A DNA stretch of 64,000 nt, taken from assembly GCF_964204865.1 (NCBI RefSeq), contig NC_135254.1, positions 15,071,001-15,135,000 of the forward strand, in the 5' to 3' direction. Below the pieces are notes generated by a model. That model saw only the letters and a list, made by a program, of their open reading frames with translations. It searched no databases and was not told where the DNA came from. Positions within the stretch are counted from its first letter, which is position 1. Each line of letters begins with the position of its first letter. Of the stretch, positions 45,352 through 58,839 are shown in pieces. This DNA is from Styela clava. Lineage: Eukaryota; Chordata; Ascidiacea; Stolidobranchia; Styelidae. Position numbers and translations under genes: made by a program.

Positions 45352-46868
45352 CCAAAGCGATTTTTTTTACAAGATAAGAAAAGAAATACAATTTTCGAAA
45401 ACTGATCAAGTAACAACATATTAACAAAATGATTCAAGTATATGTACAATTCGTGTCCAGGAACAAACTCAGTAAAAATAACATCAAAGTTTAGATACCA
45501 TTGTGAGGTAACAAGCAGGTAAGGTAACAGGCAAGGTGGGTAACAACATTTTCGATGCCACGGGCTCTCGTTTTTACCTTCTTGTACAAGGGGTACAATA
45601 TTTAACCACAGTACGTATGCGACTCACACAAAAAATGTGGCTGAGCAGCAAGTTACAAAAATTGAAACAATGGTCATCGACGACGCATAAAAAGAGTAAA
45701 TTAATATAAAACAGCCAATTTTTAGGTGAAATATGGGATCTCATACAAAACAGAAGGAATTTTAAAATGGCCTCGATTAGCGATGTAACACGTGTTCACC
45801 AAAGCTAGTGTTTCCGAGACTAATATAGAGGAAATGGTAATTTGGAATACACCCCTTCTTTAATTAAAATTGTAATATTGCGTTGTAATATTATAAATTC
45901 AGACATTTGTCAAAGGTTGAACCCGTTTTCTTCAAATAATTTCCACACCCATTCGTGTCAAAACCTAGAAATAGCAAATTAATAACATTTGCAATATCTG
46001 GTAATTCAAAAACAATCCCAAGAAAATCCGAAATTTGTGAAGAATTTTTTGTAGAAGTTTTATGCAATGAGATTGTTATTTTCCAGTTATTCACACATAT
46101 CGTCAGCCCACGCCGAATAATACATATTCAAAACAAGCCTGGCCATGTGGTAAATATGACCTCTTGATAGCAATTACAAAACGAATTTCGAAGAACGAAT
46201 AGGGGCGCAACGGCGCTAGTCACGTGCCCTTAATTCTATAATCTTGGTGTCACAATTTATCGATTTCAATAATCCTAATTTGGTTACTCTTATATAATTC
46301 ATGCAAACGATCTGCCAATGAAAAGTTAGTCGGAGAATGAGCAAACAGACTCAATTCCGGAGTAAAATAAGAGTTGAATTAAAAACCATAATGTTCTCGA
46401 TATAATACGTTTATACGTAATAATATAAAAATATTCTGTATGGTTTCACCGTGATCTTTTTATTTTAGCATGTCATTTCTATTTTAGTATGCTAGTGTAG
46501 TTTAGTATACACTCGTGGTCTATGAGCGGACCAAGGTATGCCCGCAACCCATATGGCGATCGGCCTTCATACAAGATCATTTTCAATTTATTAGGGTCTG
46601 CCTCGTATTATGTTCAACATAAGATTGTTGCATTGGGTTATAACCAGTGATGAGCTGGAAAAATCGTAAGAACCGAAACGCAGCTCATTCTTGAAAATGT
46701 ACATTGCGACCGTGGATGCTCACAAATATTTTTGTCTTCCTAAGATAGAGCCAAGCTGGTGACACCTTATCAATATTTAAAATAAGCATAAAAAATAATA
46801 TAATGGTATGGTATAGGACGAAATATTTTGGGGTCAAAGGTCAGACAAACATCCAATACCCTATATAC

Positions 46869-48245
46869 CAGACCTGCCCAACCTTTTTCCTCTCTCGGGC
46901 CGCTTTCACATGACGAAATTCGTTGCGGGCCTCAAATGCTTGTACCAAACTTCAATACCAGCTAATTCCCGATTCCGGTATAATTTACATGATACGTAAA
47001 ATGCAAGTTTATTAACAAAAAATCAATCAGGTCAATAATTATTTACTGGTTACTGATTAGGAATGGCGAAATATTCAAATATCAAGTCGAATATTAGAAT
47101 AGCAGTTTACTATTCGAAATCTGGTAGCATGGGGTGTGGACATGACACTCGCGGGTCGCCGAATTAAAGAATCAATCATTACACAACACACTTGCGGATT
47201 TCTGACGACCACACAAGAATCCACACACAGTTTTCACTAACAAACATAGACGTCAGAATTGAATGTTATATTTGGGTTATAGTGTTTTTATTCATTCATT
47301 TTCAGTGGCTATGATACTGTCTCAATGTTTAAATAAAGCATAATGTGCGCCCATGTCGCCGGAATATCAAGTTTTGGTGGAGAACCGTTTTGTAAAATTC
47401 GAAGCATCAATACAAGTATTTATTGAAGTAACATTAAAAAGATTTCTGGACGAGTATATATATATATATTTATATTTACTAATTTGAATATGTAGCAATG
47501 CCATTAAGTCAATTTTGTCAGAATTATTGAGGGAAACACAGGCATGTCGAAGGGAATGGCATTGCCATGGGATGGGACAGCACACATTTGTATTTCCCAT
47601 GGGTCACGTGGGACGCAAAAACCGTATGATTTTCGATGGAAATGATGGTAAACATTTCGTTATAGACTTCGTGTCCATATATTTGAGCATAGCTCTCATG
47701 TTAGTTATGAAGAGCAAAATATATTCAGCATTGAAAATATACTTCGTGATGGAGCTGATGGACACATGTATAATAGTTATGGATATAAAGTTACCGAAGT
47801 CCGTATATTTTGTTGTTTTGCATGTCTATTCGTACATGTAGTCCTATTTAGTAGACGCTAAACCTAATTTTAACAATTTTTATTGAATTTTATTCCAATG
47901 GGAATCCCATGGAATGGGATGGGACATGCATAATTGCTATAGGATGGGAATGGGGCAGAAAAACATGTCCCGTGGACAAGCCCGCGGATAAGCAGTGACA
48001 ACATTTTCGAAATCGTATATAACGCAAAAATAACATAAACAAAAATACAAAATAAAAGAACACGGAGTCACATTTCAATTTAAGCTTTAAAGACAATCTT
48101 ATAATTGCGCTCAGCGTCACACCCAAATAATGAAACATACTCAAATCTCTATATAACATAGTAAAAATTTTAAAAAGTCTGCTTACAAACTTTATAGGGC
48201 AGGTCGCAAAATACAGTCCAGCGGGCCGCGGGTTGGGCAGCCTTG
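46869..48245. mobile_element. hAT-like element H2, unit 2 copy
   Basis: Ends as in unit 1. The flanks CTATATAC (46861-46868) and CTTTATAC (48246-48253) match at 7 of 8 bases, supporting an 8-bp target duplication. Confidence 0.75.
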
Positions 48246-49007
48246 CTTTATACTAAAAAGAGTAAATTTAAATGAAACGGCTACATTTTAGGTTTTCGTA
48301 GGTGAACAAATCTGAACTCATTAAGCAGATGGTGCTTTGGAATACACCCGCTATTTAATTAAAATTGTAATATTGCGTGACTTCTCTCAACGTTCGCAGA
48401 AGTCGGAAGGAATATTAAAAATTGCGCCATTTGTCGAAGGTTAAACCCGTTTTATTCAAGTAATTTCCACAGCATTTCGTGTCAAAACGTAAATTGGCAA
48501 ATTAGTAACGTTTGCAATGACTGTTCATTCAAAAACAGTTTTCAAGAAAATTCTGGAATACCGAAATTTTCGACGAAAAATTTCGTAAAAATTTTGTGCA
48601 TTGAGACTGCTCATTTCCCTCGTTATTCGCACATATCGTCAGCCCACAGTAAAGAATACATATTCAAAACATGCCTGATCATATAGTAAATATGACCTCT
48701 TCTACATTTAGTGATGGTTGCAATTAGAAAACTCATCTTGAGGAAAGAATAGGGACGCAACGGCTCTTATTCACGTGACCTATAATCTTGGTGTCACAAT
48801 TCATCGTTTTCAATAATCTTAATTTGGTTACTCCAATATAAATCATGCGAACAATCTGCAAATGAAAAGGTAATGGGATAATAAGCATAACATACTAAAT
48901 TCTGGAGTAAAATAAGAATTGAAATTATGCTGTTCTCGATATAATACATTTATACGTAATAATATAACATATTCTTTATGGTTTTACCGTGATCTTTTTA
49001 TTTTAGC

Positions 49008-49190
49008 ATGTCTATTCATTTCAGTGCAGTTTCGAACGCAGTGTATAGTATTTTTATCGAAAACAACTACACAGCCTTTTTCGAAAACGAGGGCTCAGTT
49101 CAAATAAGAAAGTGGATGATAGCAGTCGATGCCCGCAACCCATATGGCGATCAGCCTTCATATAAGATAATTTTCAATTTATTACGTCTA
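49008..49190 (+). pseudogene. exon-like open frame, open in unit 2 but frameshifted in units 1 and 3
   Basis: After a strong acceptor-like TTTTTATTTTAG the plus strand reads MSIHFSAVSNAVYSIF and later VQIRKWMIAVDARNPYGDQP. Units 1 (36776-36930) and 3 (62504-62670) lack one T in the TTTTTCG run, which moves the frame to an early TAA. The composition looks protein-like, but I recognise no family and find no partner exons. It could be the relic of a captured exon. Confidence 0.25.
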
Positions 49191-49515
49191 TGCCTCAATA
49201 TCTTTTAGTATTAAATTTTGGCAATGTATTTCGCTGTTGTGCCTCATATCAAGTTCAACATTAGCCTGATATCATTCTTTGGGTTTTACCCAGTGATGAG
49301 CTGAAAAATTTGTTATGCCCAGGGCGGCACCTCATTCGCGGAAATATATCTGTGTAAAATAACAAGTATATTTATAGCAATTAAATATATTATTAGTTTA
49401 AAAATACTTGCGATTATCTTATTATATATAATTTAAAATAAGCTTGAGAAATATTCCAATAGTAAGGTATAAAAGAAATTTCCTGGGGTCAAAAAGTTGG
49501 GCAAACATCCATTTC

Positions 49516-49765
49516 TAGGGCTGGGAATTTCCGGGACAACCCTTTAACCGATAACCGGGTAAAAGTAACCGGTTAACCGCAGCGTGACGTTTGACATAAT
49601 AATTTGTTACGTCACAATGGTTACAAAGCAATTTCTGGTTATTTTATCCTGATATATTTTTTGCATCATTCATTATTTTACTGGTTGGAAAAAATAAAAT
49701 TGACTATGACTATGACTATCGCTCAATTCTTCACGAATAGAGACAGTTTCATGATCACTATCCAT
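49516..49765. mobile_element. short inverted-repeat element, unit 2 copy, right end lost
   Basis: The left end TAGGGCTGGGAAT and ACCGGTTAACCG are kept. The interior is longer than in units 1 and 3, and the ATTCCCAGCCCTA end is missing, so this unit retains or gained sequence absent from the others. Confidence 0.5.
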
Positions 49766-50569
49766 TACACGTGACGCATGTGCTAATCATTTGTTTGCTG
49801 AGATGTAAAATCAATTTATGAAGTAACAAAACGTAAATTATTAAGTGTACAGGAGAAACTTAACTTTCTATGGCATACTTTTATTTCAACAACAGGAACG
49901 TAAATCAACCGGAACGGCGTTAAATGAAAAAGCTACTATGAAAAACATCGGTGCTCTTTTTTAACCAGAGATATCCTTGGACGCCATAATTTAACATTTT
50001 GTCTTAATTTGACCTCGTGGTAACGACAAAATATTATTATTATGATTGTTGCTGTTTGTAATTGATCACAAACATAACTGTGTCTGTTCTTATTACTAAC
50101 TCCCACCCCCGATAGAGCACCATCACCAAATGTCCTCAGATGGCATTTTTTGTTAAAGAAATGAAATTTATCATCACTTTCAATCATTATAGTCGACTGT
50201 TTACAAGTTGATTAATTAAAAATAAACAACAAATTCTGGTTATAATTCTTGTATTTCATTGGAATCAACAGTATGCACCCAAAGTCAAAATACGATATAA
50301 TTATTGAAACACATAATACACTTTTAAATGTTCTAGTCAATCTTTAATAGCTGTTCGTTCTTTAGGTTTCTTTATTTCTTCGTCTTAACGTCGACATTTC
50401 CAAACATAGAATAATAACAATAACTGGTGGAGAACAGAAACTTACTTATTATATGCAACATTGTATTTTGAGACAATAAAAAATAATTTTTCTTGGCAAT
50501 TAGTTTATTACTGATGAGTGGTATCAAATTAAGACTCTGATTGCAATGATAATGTTGATCACTATTGAA

Positions 50570-51381
50570 TTACGAAGTAAAACGGATGTTGCAGAGCCTC
50601 AAGTAGTGCTTGTTTGTTCTGAAGCCCTGTAAAAAGAATTATAGTCAGAATACAAAACAGGTATTTTTACAAAATATAGTTTAAGGGGAAAATTGTAATA
50701 TCTTGTCAGAAGCTTACAAAATTTCAATAACACGATTTTCATTGAAAACTTTTGCTCACTAATTGGCTGTTAAAGGTAGTGAATATTTGGTATAGCGGTC
50801 ACATCTCAATTTCTGGTAACCAAGTGGTGCTGGTAAAGAACTAATGGAAGATTATTTTACTTTGGCGGAATGTAAAGCAAAATGTGCTTATAATATATAT
50901 ATATACGCTGCCATAACATGAAACGTATATTTTAAGATCAATATACTAACATTATCGTTTCTGTATCCACAGAACGGGGGGTCGGTTTGTCCAGGATCGT
51001 CAAGATATATATCTTGACAGCAAGCATCGTGCGCAGAGTCACATAGTTTATTTCCACAGAATCTACCTCCGATTTGCCTAAAAAATTTCGAATTTAAACT
51101 GATCAATCTTACTTTGAAAACATTGTATGTAACCAATGCAATTATTTGTAATTCAAAAATAAGTACGTATCTCTATTATTTATACGGTCAATAATAATAT
51201 CGAATATTCGTCTTGTCTAAAATATTAAATCGAATTATTCTGATTTTTTTTTCATATTGTCTCCATTTATATATTTGTTCAGTGTTATTATGTTAAATCC
51301 TTTTATAATAAACAATTGACATTAATATACTTACGCTGCCGCAAGGCTTATGCAAAGAAGAGAGATGAGTAGAATCTTCAT
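50570..51381 (-). CDS. gene B2: small secreted six-cysteine peptide (51335-51381, 50951-51077, 50570-50626)
   Basis: 76-aa copy of gene B1. Exons 1 and 2 are identical to B1. Exon 3 has Tyr to Phe at its second codon and one silent ATT/ATC change. Donors GTAAGT and GTTAGT and both acceptors are kept. A minus-strand CTATAAAATT box lies upstream near 51492. Six cysteines and the LRLCN tail are intact. Confidence 0.75.
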
Positions 51382-52049
51382 TTTGATGAATTTCTGATTT
51401 GATTTCAACTTTATTATGTGTTAACGACTGAAAAAACAACGCTTGTAATTGAATGTTTGTTTGCAAATTATCATTCACCAAATCGTTGGGAAATTTTATA
51501 GTTAGTTATATGTTTTTCTTAGGTTTCACTATTTATTTGTGATTGCTGCAAATTATTTTAATATACACGTCTTTCTGATATGTCTGCGTACTAATAATGT
51601 GAGCAAGAATTCCTAAACTCTGCCTTTTTATTGAAAAGTATGCATGGTATGAATTTTGACTGCGTTTTTCTTTCTATTTTTTTGAACATATTAATGTTAC
51701 AGTGCTATTTGTGGGCTATGCCTGGTAACATTGTATATATACATAACATGGTTGAGGCAGTGATTCCGTTTGAATGCTTTTTTTTTTACAAATTGCGTAA
51801 TAGAATGTTCGTCTCTTTTTCTGTTTGAAGTTTTCTCGAAATTTTCACCATCGTTGATAATAACGCTATTTCATCGTTTGTATGCATTGACAGTGCTTGT
51901 AAATTGTTAGCGGGTATGTTACAAACAAAAAATTTGGAAAATTAACATTTTAAATTATATAATCAAAATTCACTCAATATTGGATGAGTTTTCATGTCAC
52001 GAAGCTTATCTTACACAACTCCACCAACGATATACAGCACAGTATATAT

Positions 52050-52645
52050 ATAGGCTTATCATACGTCCCGCTTTAGGCGAGACAGTCCCGCCTTTTAGCG
52101 TTTTGTCCCGCCGTCCCGACAAGTCAGCCAAAAGTCCCGCTTTTGCGTTCAGCCATTCAGCATATTACAAATTAACATGTTATTGTTGTCGCTGTGTAGC
52201 GCAGGCTAGCCTATTTACTTTATTTTGTTTGTTTCGTTGTTTCCCGCTAGCATTGTTAGCCAACGTATAACATGTAAAATCAATACTAATTGGTCCTGTT
52301 CTGAGGTTTACGTGAATGTGACATTGAACAACGTTTTTTTTTAAAAAGGTGTTATCTACAGAAAAGCATGCTTGGGCGTAGAGGAAAATCCCAATGCTTA
52401 GAAACGACAGGCTATTTCATTATTCTTTATTCCTTTTGCTGTACATAAAAAATCTGAATTAGGAATATTAGTATCGTTAACGGCAAGTCTTTTCTATTTT
52501 TCGAACTGAACCTGATATTTGGACAGAGAATATGCGCATGAACTCTCGATGACACTACTATGATCAACGAAGACAGTCGGGATGGCTTTAAATGTAGGCC
52601 CATGTAGTAAAATCGGAAAGTCACAAAAATATGGTAACCCTATGT
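52050..52645. mobile_element. TIR element with ATAGG(G/C)TTA ends, unit 2 copy
   Basis: Same element as 39813-40408, here with an 8-bp GTATATAT on both sides. The flank is low-complexity TA-rich DNA, so the duplication is suggestive rather than decisive. Confidence 0.6.
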
Positions 52646-53420
52646 GTATATATATATTTATATATTGGTATTTGATCCGTGAATAGTAAACCGCTGAATA
52701 TTTATATATCAGACATTCGCAATACTTGTTTGCCGCTTGGTCATTATCGATATACCGGTACGTCTAGGCGGCCTGGATGCTACCCGCCAATGGTGCGCCA
52801 ATGATGCTACCCGCCAATGGTGCGGGCAGTCCGCAAGAAGCTTGTGCATACATACATACGTTATATCGGTATTGTAGTTTACCAGTTAGAAATGTATATA
52901 TCGATGCAGATCCGATACCAAAAAAAAAAATCCGATATTTTGAAAATCCGATATTCTGATAATATATAATTATTACTCTAGGTGTGCAGGGTTGACGGAT
53001 TAAAACAATAGTCTGGGAGTATTTATTATTCACGTTGTACATTATTTCGGCTTGGAAAAAATATTCCAAAACGTCCGCAATAGAGGGTAAGGTAAATGTA
53101 TGTTCACTTATCCTATCAAACTCATACATTGAGTTGCCTATGCCGGATTTTGTGCTGATATATATATATATATATATATATATACCGTCGTATTTTACAC
53201 ATTAAATTTTATTTGATTTATATGTTTCTTTATAACAACCATGTTATGTTAAAATGTCAATATAAAATACAATAATAATATAATAAAATTTGGCAACGAA
53301 AATGCCAAATTGGTTGAGCTAGGTGGACTGATAAATAGCTAAATCCGAATCCTCTTCCCTTTTCTACTCGCGGGGCTTAGAGTTAACGAGGCAAATACCG
53401 TGAACATGATCCCTCTACAG

Positions 53421-54656
53421 CAGGGGTGGGCAACTTCTCTATTCGGCGGGCCAGATGTAGGAAAATGAAGTCCTCGGCGGGCCGGATTATTACAAAAATA
53501 CTTCGGTATCCAATCTTTGTTAAATGCTCGACACTCTCTTTCTGTCAACTTTACGTTTCTTGGGATATTCCATAGTTAATAAAACTTTATATAAAATCCA
53601 ATTTCTAAAATCTATTTATATTTAGAATATAAATATAACTGATACCAGTAGTGGGGTATGTTCACAACGTTCCTGCTTTGACCTTATATTATTTGTTTGA
53701 CAAGTGTGCTAACGCAATTGTTTGTTCACTAAGACAATGTTTCCCAAACTGTGTTCCGTCTCCGAAGTGTTCCGTGGAAAAGAAATCGAAAATACGTCCA
53801 AAATGATCGTCATAGCGATCTATGGAACGTGAAGTACCGGTAGTCGCCCAACTGACCGTTCGATATCGCGTCACCGTCGGCCTAAAGCGGACTAGCTATA
53901 GGGTAGGGTAGTGGCATTTTCGTTAACCGTCGGCCTAGCTATTTGACTGTTTAAGTTCGTTATCAAGTTTACAATAATCTTTTAGATTGTCATAGCCAAA
54001 TGAGTAGGTCTAAAGAATGAAGGCAAAAGGTCAAATTTTCTTCCTTCATCTCTGCCTGGTTTTACTTTGAAATGCTGAAAAAATTACAAAGCTGCAGGTC
54101 TGCAGCTCATGAAATTGCGACAAGTACTTCTATCTCCATTAGACGCAAACTGAGAGGCAAACACTAAGTAATGGAAAGTAAACGACATATAATTGTAAAA
54201 TGGATGAATTGATTAATATACACAGCATTTAAATTATGAAACAATAAAAAATTTGGTATATATAATAAATGCAATATGTAGAATATTCAATCATATTTTA
54301 GGTATATTTAACATAATTCTGTTAGTTTTCGCAGCGCATTTGGCAACTCGTCACGACAAACCCATTAGGAACCGCTACATTACACAATTTTTCTTTTTCA
54401 ATTTTACCCTTACATTTTTTGGTGTTCCACGAGGCGAGATAAAAGTGTAAGTGTTCCGTTTGGGAAACGCTGCCCTAAGACAATTGGTTATTTCCCCAGG
54501 TTGCACTGACAGTGCGGTGAGAGTATAGCAATCGGCAACTTTCAGGAATGATGCGTCGGACCACATTACAGAGTGTGGTTGGATACAGTCAGCGGGCCGG
54601 TCAAAATCTCGTCGCGGGCCGGAACCGGCCCGCGGGCCGTATGTTGCCCACCCCTG
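53421..54656. mobile_element. hAT element H3, 1236 bp, in unit 3
   Basis: The termini are CAGGGGTGGGCAAC (left) and the same sequence read from the right end. There is a perfect target duplication CTCTACAG (53413-53420 and 54657-54664). GGCCCGCGGGCC motifs cluster at the right end, the reverse of H1 in unit 1. About 490 bp remain when the nested element is removed. No transposase is seen. Confidence 0.9.
53735..54472. mobile_element. hAT-like element nested within H3, 738 bp
   Basis: The left end is CAATGTTTCCCAAAC; the right end read inward is CAGCGTTTCCCAAAC. The flanks CACTAAGA (53727-53734) and CCCTAAGA (54473-54480) match at 7 of 8 bases. Non-autonomous. Confidence 0.8.
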
Positions 54657-55778
54657 CTCTACAGTCTATACAAAAAATAATTCAGCATCTGTATTTTAAC
54701 TTAATTTTTAAAACATGCTGGATCAGATTAAAAAGCGGAATATATCGCAAATATCGGTCTACATTTGGGCAATACCGAAAAATGACCGATATCGATACAT
54801 TTCTACTACCAGTACGACGAGAATTTGACTGGGCAGTTCGTATTTCTTTCTCTATGGTACTCAGTAATATTCAGCAATAGAGCAAGACTAAATAGAGTCT
54901 GTCTCGGTTTGTAGCCCTAACTAATACCTTTAGTGAAATCGAACATTAACAGTATTGAAGTTACGATGAAATGCTATTTAAACGTTGAACGACTGGCGCT
55001 TTGTAACAGTATTGAAGTTACGGTAAAAGGCTATTTGAACCTCAAATAACTGACACTTTTTGACAGTATTTCAGACTTTCGATTGTTATGATCGACGTAA
55101 AGACTTTTTCCAGTAATTCAAAACAACATTAAGTTGATGAAACGCATCTAATGGTTTATCAAAAATTCTTGCATGCTCCTCAGTTTTTACACCAAAACTT
55201 GTTTTTCTGGGGAGTTCGATGCTCGAGTCAAAGTGCAAATTTTATCTGGAATTTCGTCGACTCATTTTACTAACTGTCGCGAAGTTTTTATTATATATAT
55301 TAATATTACATACGATTAAACAGGACATGCCTTCGATCTAGTCTAACGCAAATTACTGGCGGAATCAATTTTTCTCATTCTAATTTCAGATTCTGAATGA
55401 AACTTCGTAGTCTGAATTTGAGTAATTACATCATGAATGAAATATTGTTAACTAACTTATTTAGTAGTTAGCACGTGCTTCACTACCTGTCAACCATATG
55501 TGTGTATTGCTTATTGAGCTGTAAAACTTACCATGCTCTGAGAGTACATGTAGTGTTAAAGCCCTAATCAGTCACAAAAACACACTTTTTAAAATTATTG
55601 TTTTATTTGTCTTTGCATCTTTTTAAATTCTTCGTCACCAATCCAAAGTCAAAAGTTAATATTTGTCAAGTGTGGATCACAGATATAATAAACTTGTTAA
55701 ATTTTATCTAATGTTCGAACTTGATTGAAATAATAATTAACTCTTGACTGGGTGACCAATCACGTGAACAAGTTCTGT

Positions 55779-56618
55779 TTACCAATCCAACTGGTTGCAC
55801 AACCTTAGGTTCCTGTACCTCATTCCTGGCCGCACCTTTTCGAGCCATTCCTGGAAAACATCACAGGTTCTCAATACTTCATTATGGTGGTATTCCAAAT
55901 GTTAATAAGTGCGACATAGATTGCAAAATATGAAAAAACGCGTAAAATGATATATATATAATATTGTGAAAAGGAGGAAGAAATACCACTGTCACAAAAA
56001 CGCCTGACATAATTATATAAATAACGCAATGTAACAACGTGTGAGGAGAATATTCTATAGTCGAAGTAACTTTTCATAATTTGTGGCTCACTTAAAAAAC
56101 ATTTAACAAATTCTCGCGATAGAATAGAATAATCCATTGCTTCCAAAACATTTTTCATTAGTAATATCGAAACCTGAAACATTCTTCTAAATATTGACAC
56201 TGATAAAATATTACGCCATGATAATTTATTATATCATAGTTTATACTAACGGTGCTTAATCCCGATGAACAGTAAAATCCTGTTACACCATAATATTTTC
56301 TTGATGTGTCCACGGAGACGGTTTGGCAACATACATCAAACTGAGGACCGCAGAAATCTTCACCGCACGCTTTTCCACGTATACTACAAATAGAGCAGGA
56401 AGGAATTTTTTGTTAATAATTGGAATTTTTCAAAAGTTCGTAAAACCCCCACAAATTGGCCCGAACATTCATTGTATAAGCAATACCAAAGGGCCATCGG
56501 AGGTTTCCACATTAAATTCAATACTGAACGGGAAAAATCGAGTTGGATTTAAAATAAAATTTACTTACGCCGCATACGATGCACAGACGCATAAAAGTAA
56601 TAGAAAGAAGATCTTCAT
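55779..56618 (-). CDS. gene A3: small secreted six-cysteine peptide (56569-56618, 56251-56383, 55779-55850)
   Basis: 84-aa third copy of gene A. The signal peptide exon is identical to A1. Differences from A1: Ala to Glu in the first cysteine loop, two silent changes in exon 2, and Asp to Glu plus Ile to Leu at the start of exon 3. All splice sites, the six cysteines and the TAA are intact. A TATATATAAG-like box lies upstream near 56757. Confidence 0.75.
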
Positions 56619-58357
56619 TTTTCTTTTGTTGATTTTAAAGTTAAGACTCGGCTTACTAATCTGAACTGATAATAAGGAAAACAAGGATTTGTAGAATTTA
56701 ATTTTTCTCTCCCTCTCATTATTAGATGCACAATTTTACTGATCTGATTATCCACATTCTTATATATATATATATATTTGTGCAGTGCGGGTATCATGCA
56801 ATATACAATGTTGTCAAGTGATAATTAACTTGGTTTTCAAAAATGATAACATGATTGAGTATGTTATTTGAAATTTGCGCAAACTCGAATAAAGACTTGA
56901 TGTTTTCGATCGTTGAGTTTTCGCAGTTCCTTTTAAAAGAACTATCCTGTGAATGATGAGCAAGGCAATGAATGAATGTCTTTTTATGGGCTTCCATGAC
57001 AGGTTTAGCTCCCCTTTTTTCTCAAAAATTGCGCTGCGAAAAAAAGACTCTACACACCAGCCAAACATGATTCGTCGTCATTTTATCATTTTCAAGCGTG
57101 ATTTAGTTTTGATTTTCCAGTCTCTCTACGTTTTGCATTTTTTTTCTTGGATTGGAATGGTTTTATCCGCTTTTGCAAAAAACGTTTTGAGTATTCTCCG
57201 CCTACTGAACGAGTTGAAAATCATACGAAGCATAAGCTCACTGAAACCAAACAACGGTTGCGAAAAATCTTAAACAATACCTAGAAATATGATGCGTGAA
57301 GCTTAAAATTTTGCTCAAATCAAAGTTGTAATCGCTTACTTAACCTAAAGCGAAAGCGTACTTTGTATAACTGTTTTATATCGACAGCTAATACTTGTTC
57401 AGCACACTATGCAGTTGGATATCCTAAATCTAGTGTCCACGATAATTGTTTTAAGAATTTACAACATCATTGTAGCTTTTCACTAATGCACGATTTCTGG
57501 ATATCCAACCTCATCTTTCGCACACGAAATCAAACTTTAAACACTTGGTCTCAAGCGTGAAAATACTGCACTAATATCCTAGTTAATTTTTGTATTCCGT
57601 TTCATTAGAAAATCAATATTATGCATGGCCTCGTATGTCTCCCTTATCAGCAGGGATGGTTGACTATGAAGGTAGCTAGCCTACTTGAATTTATGAGATG
57701 AAAGCCTATTATTCCCAGTGTGAACGTAGCACTTTGTCGTTTTTGTGTTTGTCATTCGGGGTTATTCTGTGATTTCTAATGTCATGTACTTCACTGAAAT
57801 TTCTCTGTACTTCGAATTGCTATATTGCGTGTGTGCTTTACTTGATTTTCAAGGAAGTCGATGGGAAGAATAAGTATAGACTTTCGTTAATTGAATTTGT
57901 TTTCTTTTTACTTCGAATAATTCCCCACTCGCATTAAATATGTTCGAAAACAAAATGAATGTCAACGGGTGCACTATGAATGCTTTAGTCAGGACCAATT
58001 ACAAGAATACTAAGATCCATATCACATATTTACTCATGTGTGAAACGTTGTTATTAGGGTGTGGTAATATAATTATATAATATACCTTCAAGCGGGATGA
58101 TTTGTACATTTTAACAATGTCCATCTCTTCTTGTATAATTCACTTCGAATTATAAATGGATATGACTATTATTTCTGCCTTAAAAATATTTTTATTGTAT
58201 ATATATATATATATTATTATATTTGGTGCGCAATTTCCAGCTTTGATGGCGTCTTCGCTCACAAAAAACGATCCCCATAGACCCCACAGCAATTTTCAAA
58301 ATTATCGAAAATGTAAATAGCCTGCTATATCGAAAAATACGAACTGTAAGCACTGAC

Positions 58358-58839
58358 TAGGGTGACCCTATTCCCAAACCCTAAAAGGAGGACACATCGT
58401 TTGGTAGCACCATATTTCACCTGTGCCTGATTTATACATTATATATCTACTATATTTTTTAAGGTGAAATATAGAAGTAACAATAGGCGAAGTGTGCTGC
58501 AGGACTTAAATTATTCTGTTCATCTTTCATGTGCCATGAATTTACAGTAGGAAACTGAATTGGATTAAACTTGCTTACAAACATAGGTTCTAGAAGTAGT
58601 CGAACAACTTGGCTTCAATGCATTGCTTGTATTATGTATAATGATAATTACAGTTATCTACTTACCTCAAATTTTCTTAACGCTTCAAAAACTGTTGATT
58701 ATATCATACAAAAATTTTAAAGATTCAACCCCGTGAAAAAGAGGACATTTTTGCATTTTAGAGCGTTCTCGGAGGACGTAAGATTTTTAACGAAAAAAAG
58801 AGGACAAATCCTCCAAAATCAGGACGTATGGTCACTCTA
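58358..58839. mobile_element. short hAT-like element (TAGGGTGACC ends), unit 3 copy
   Basis: Same insertion as in units 1 and 2. The right flank carries a small tandem expansion of CTACCACT. Confidence 0.7.

Larger units (their letters stand above)
40578..52814. repeat. tandem unit 2 (12.2 kb)
   Basis: Direct repeat of unit 1 in the same orientation and the same order throughout, with scattered substitutions and small indels. It carries genes A2 and B2. It lacks the hAT insertion found in units 1 and 3 but shows a rearranged target site. Confidence 0.9.
52887..54805. mobile_element. TIR transposon E1, unit 3 copy, interrupted by hAT element H3
   Basis: Ends as in unit 2. The interior is split at CTCTACAG by a hAT element that itself contains another one. 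Confidence 0.75.
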
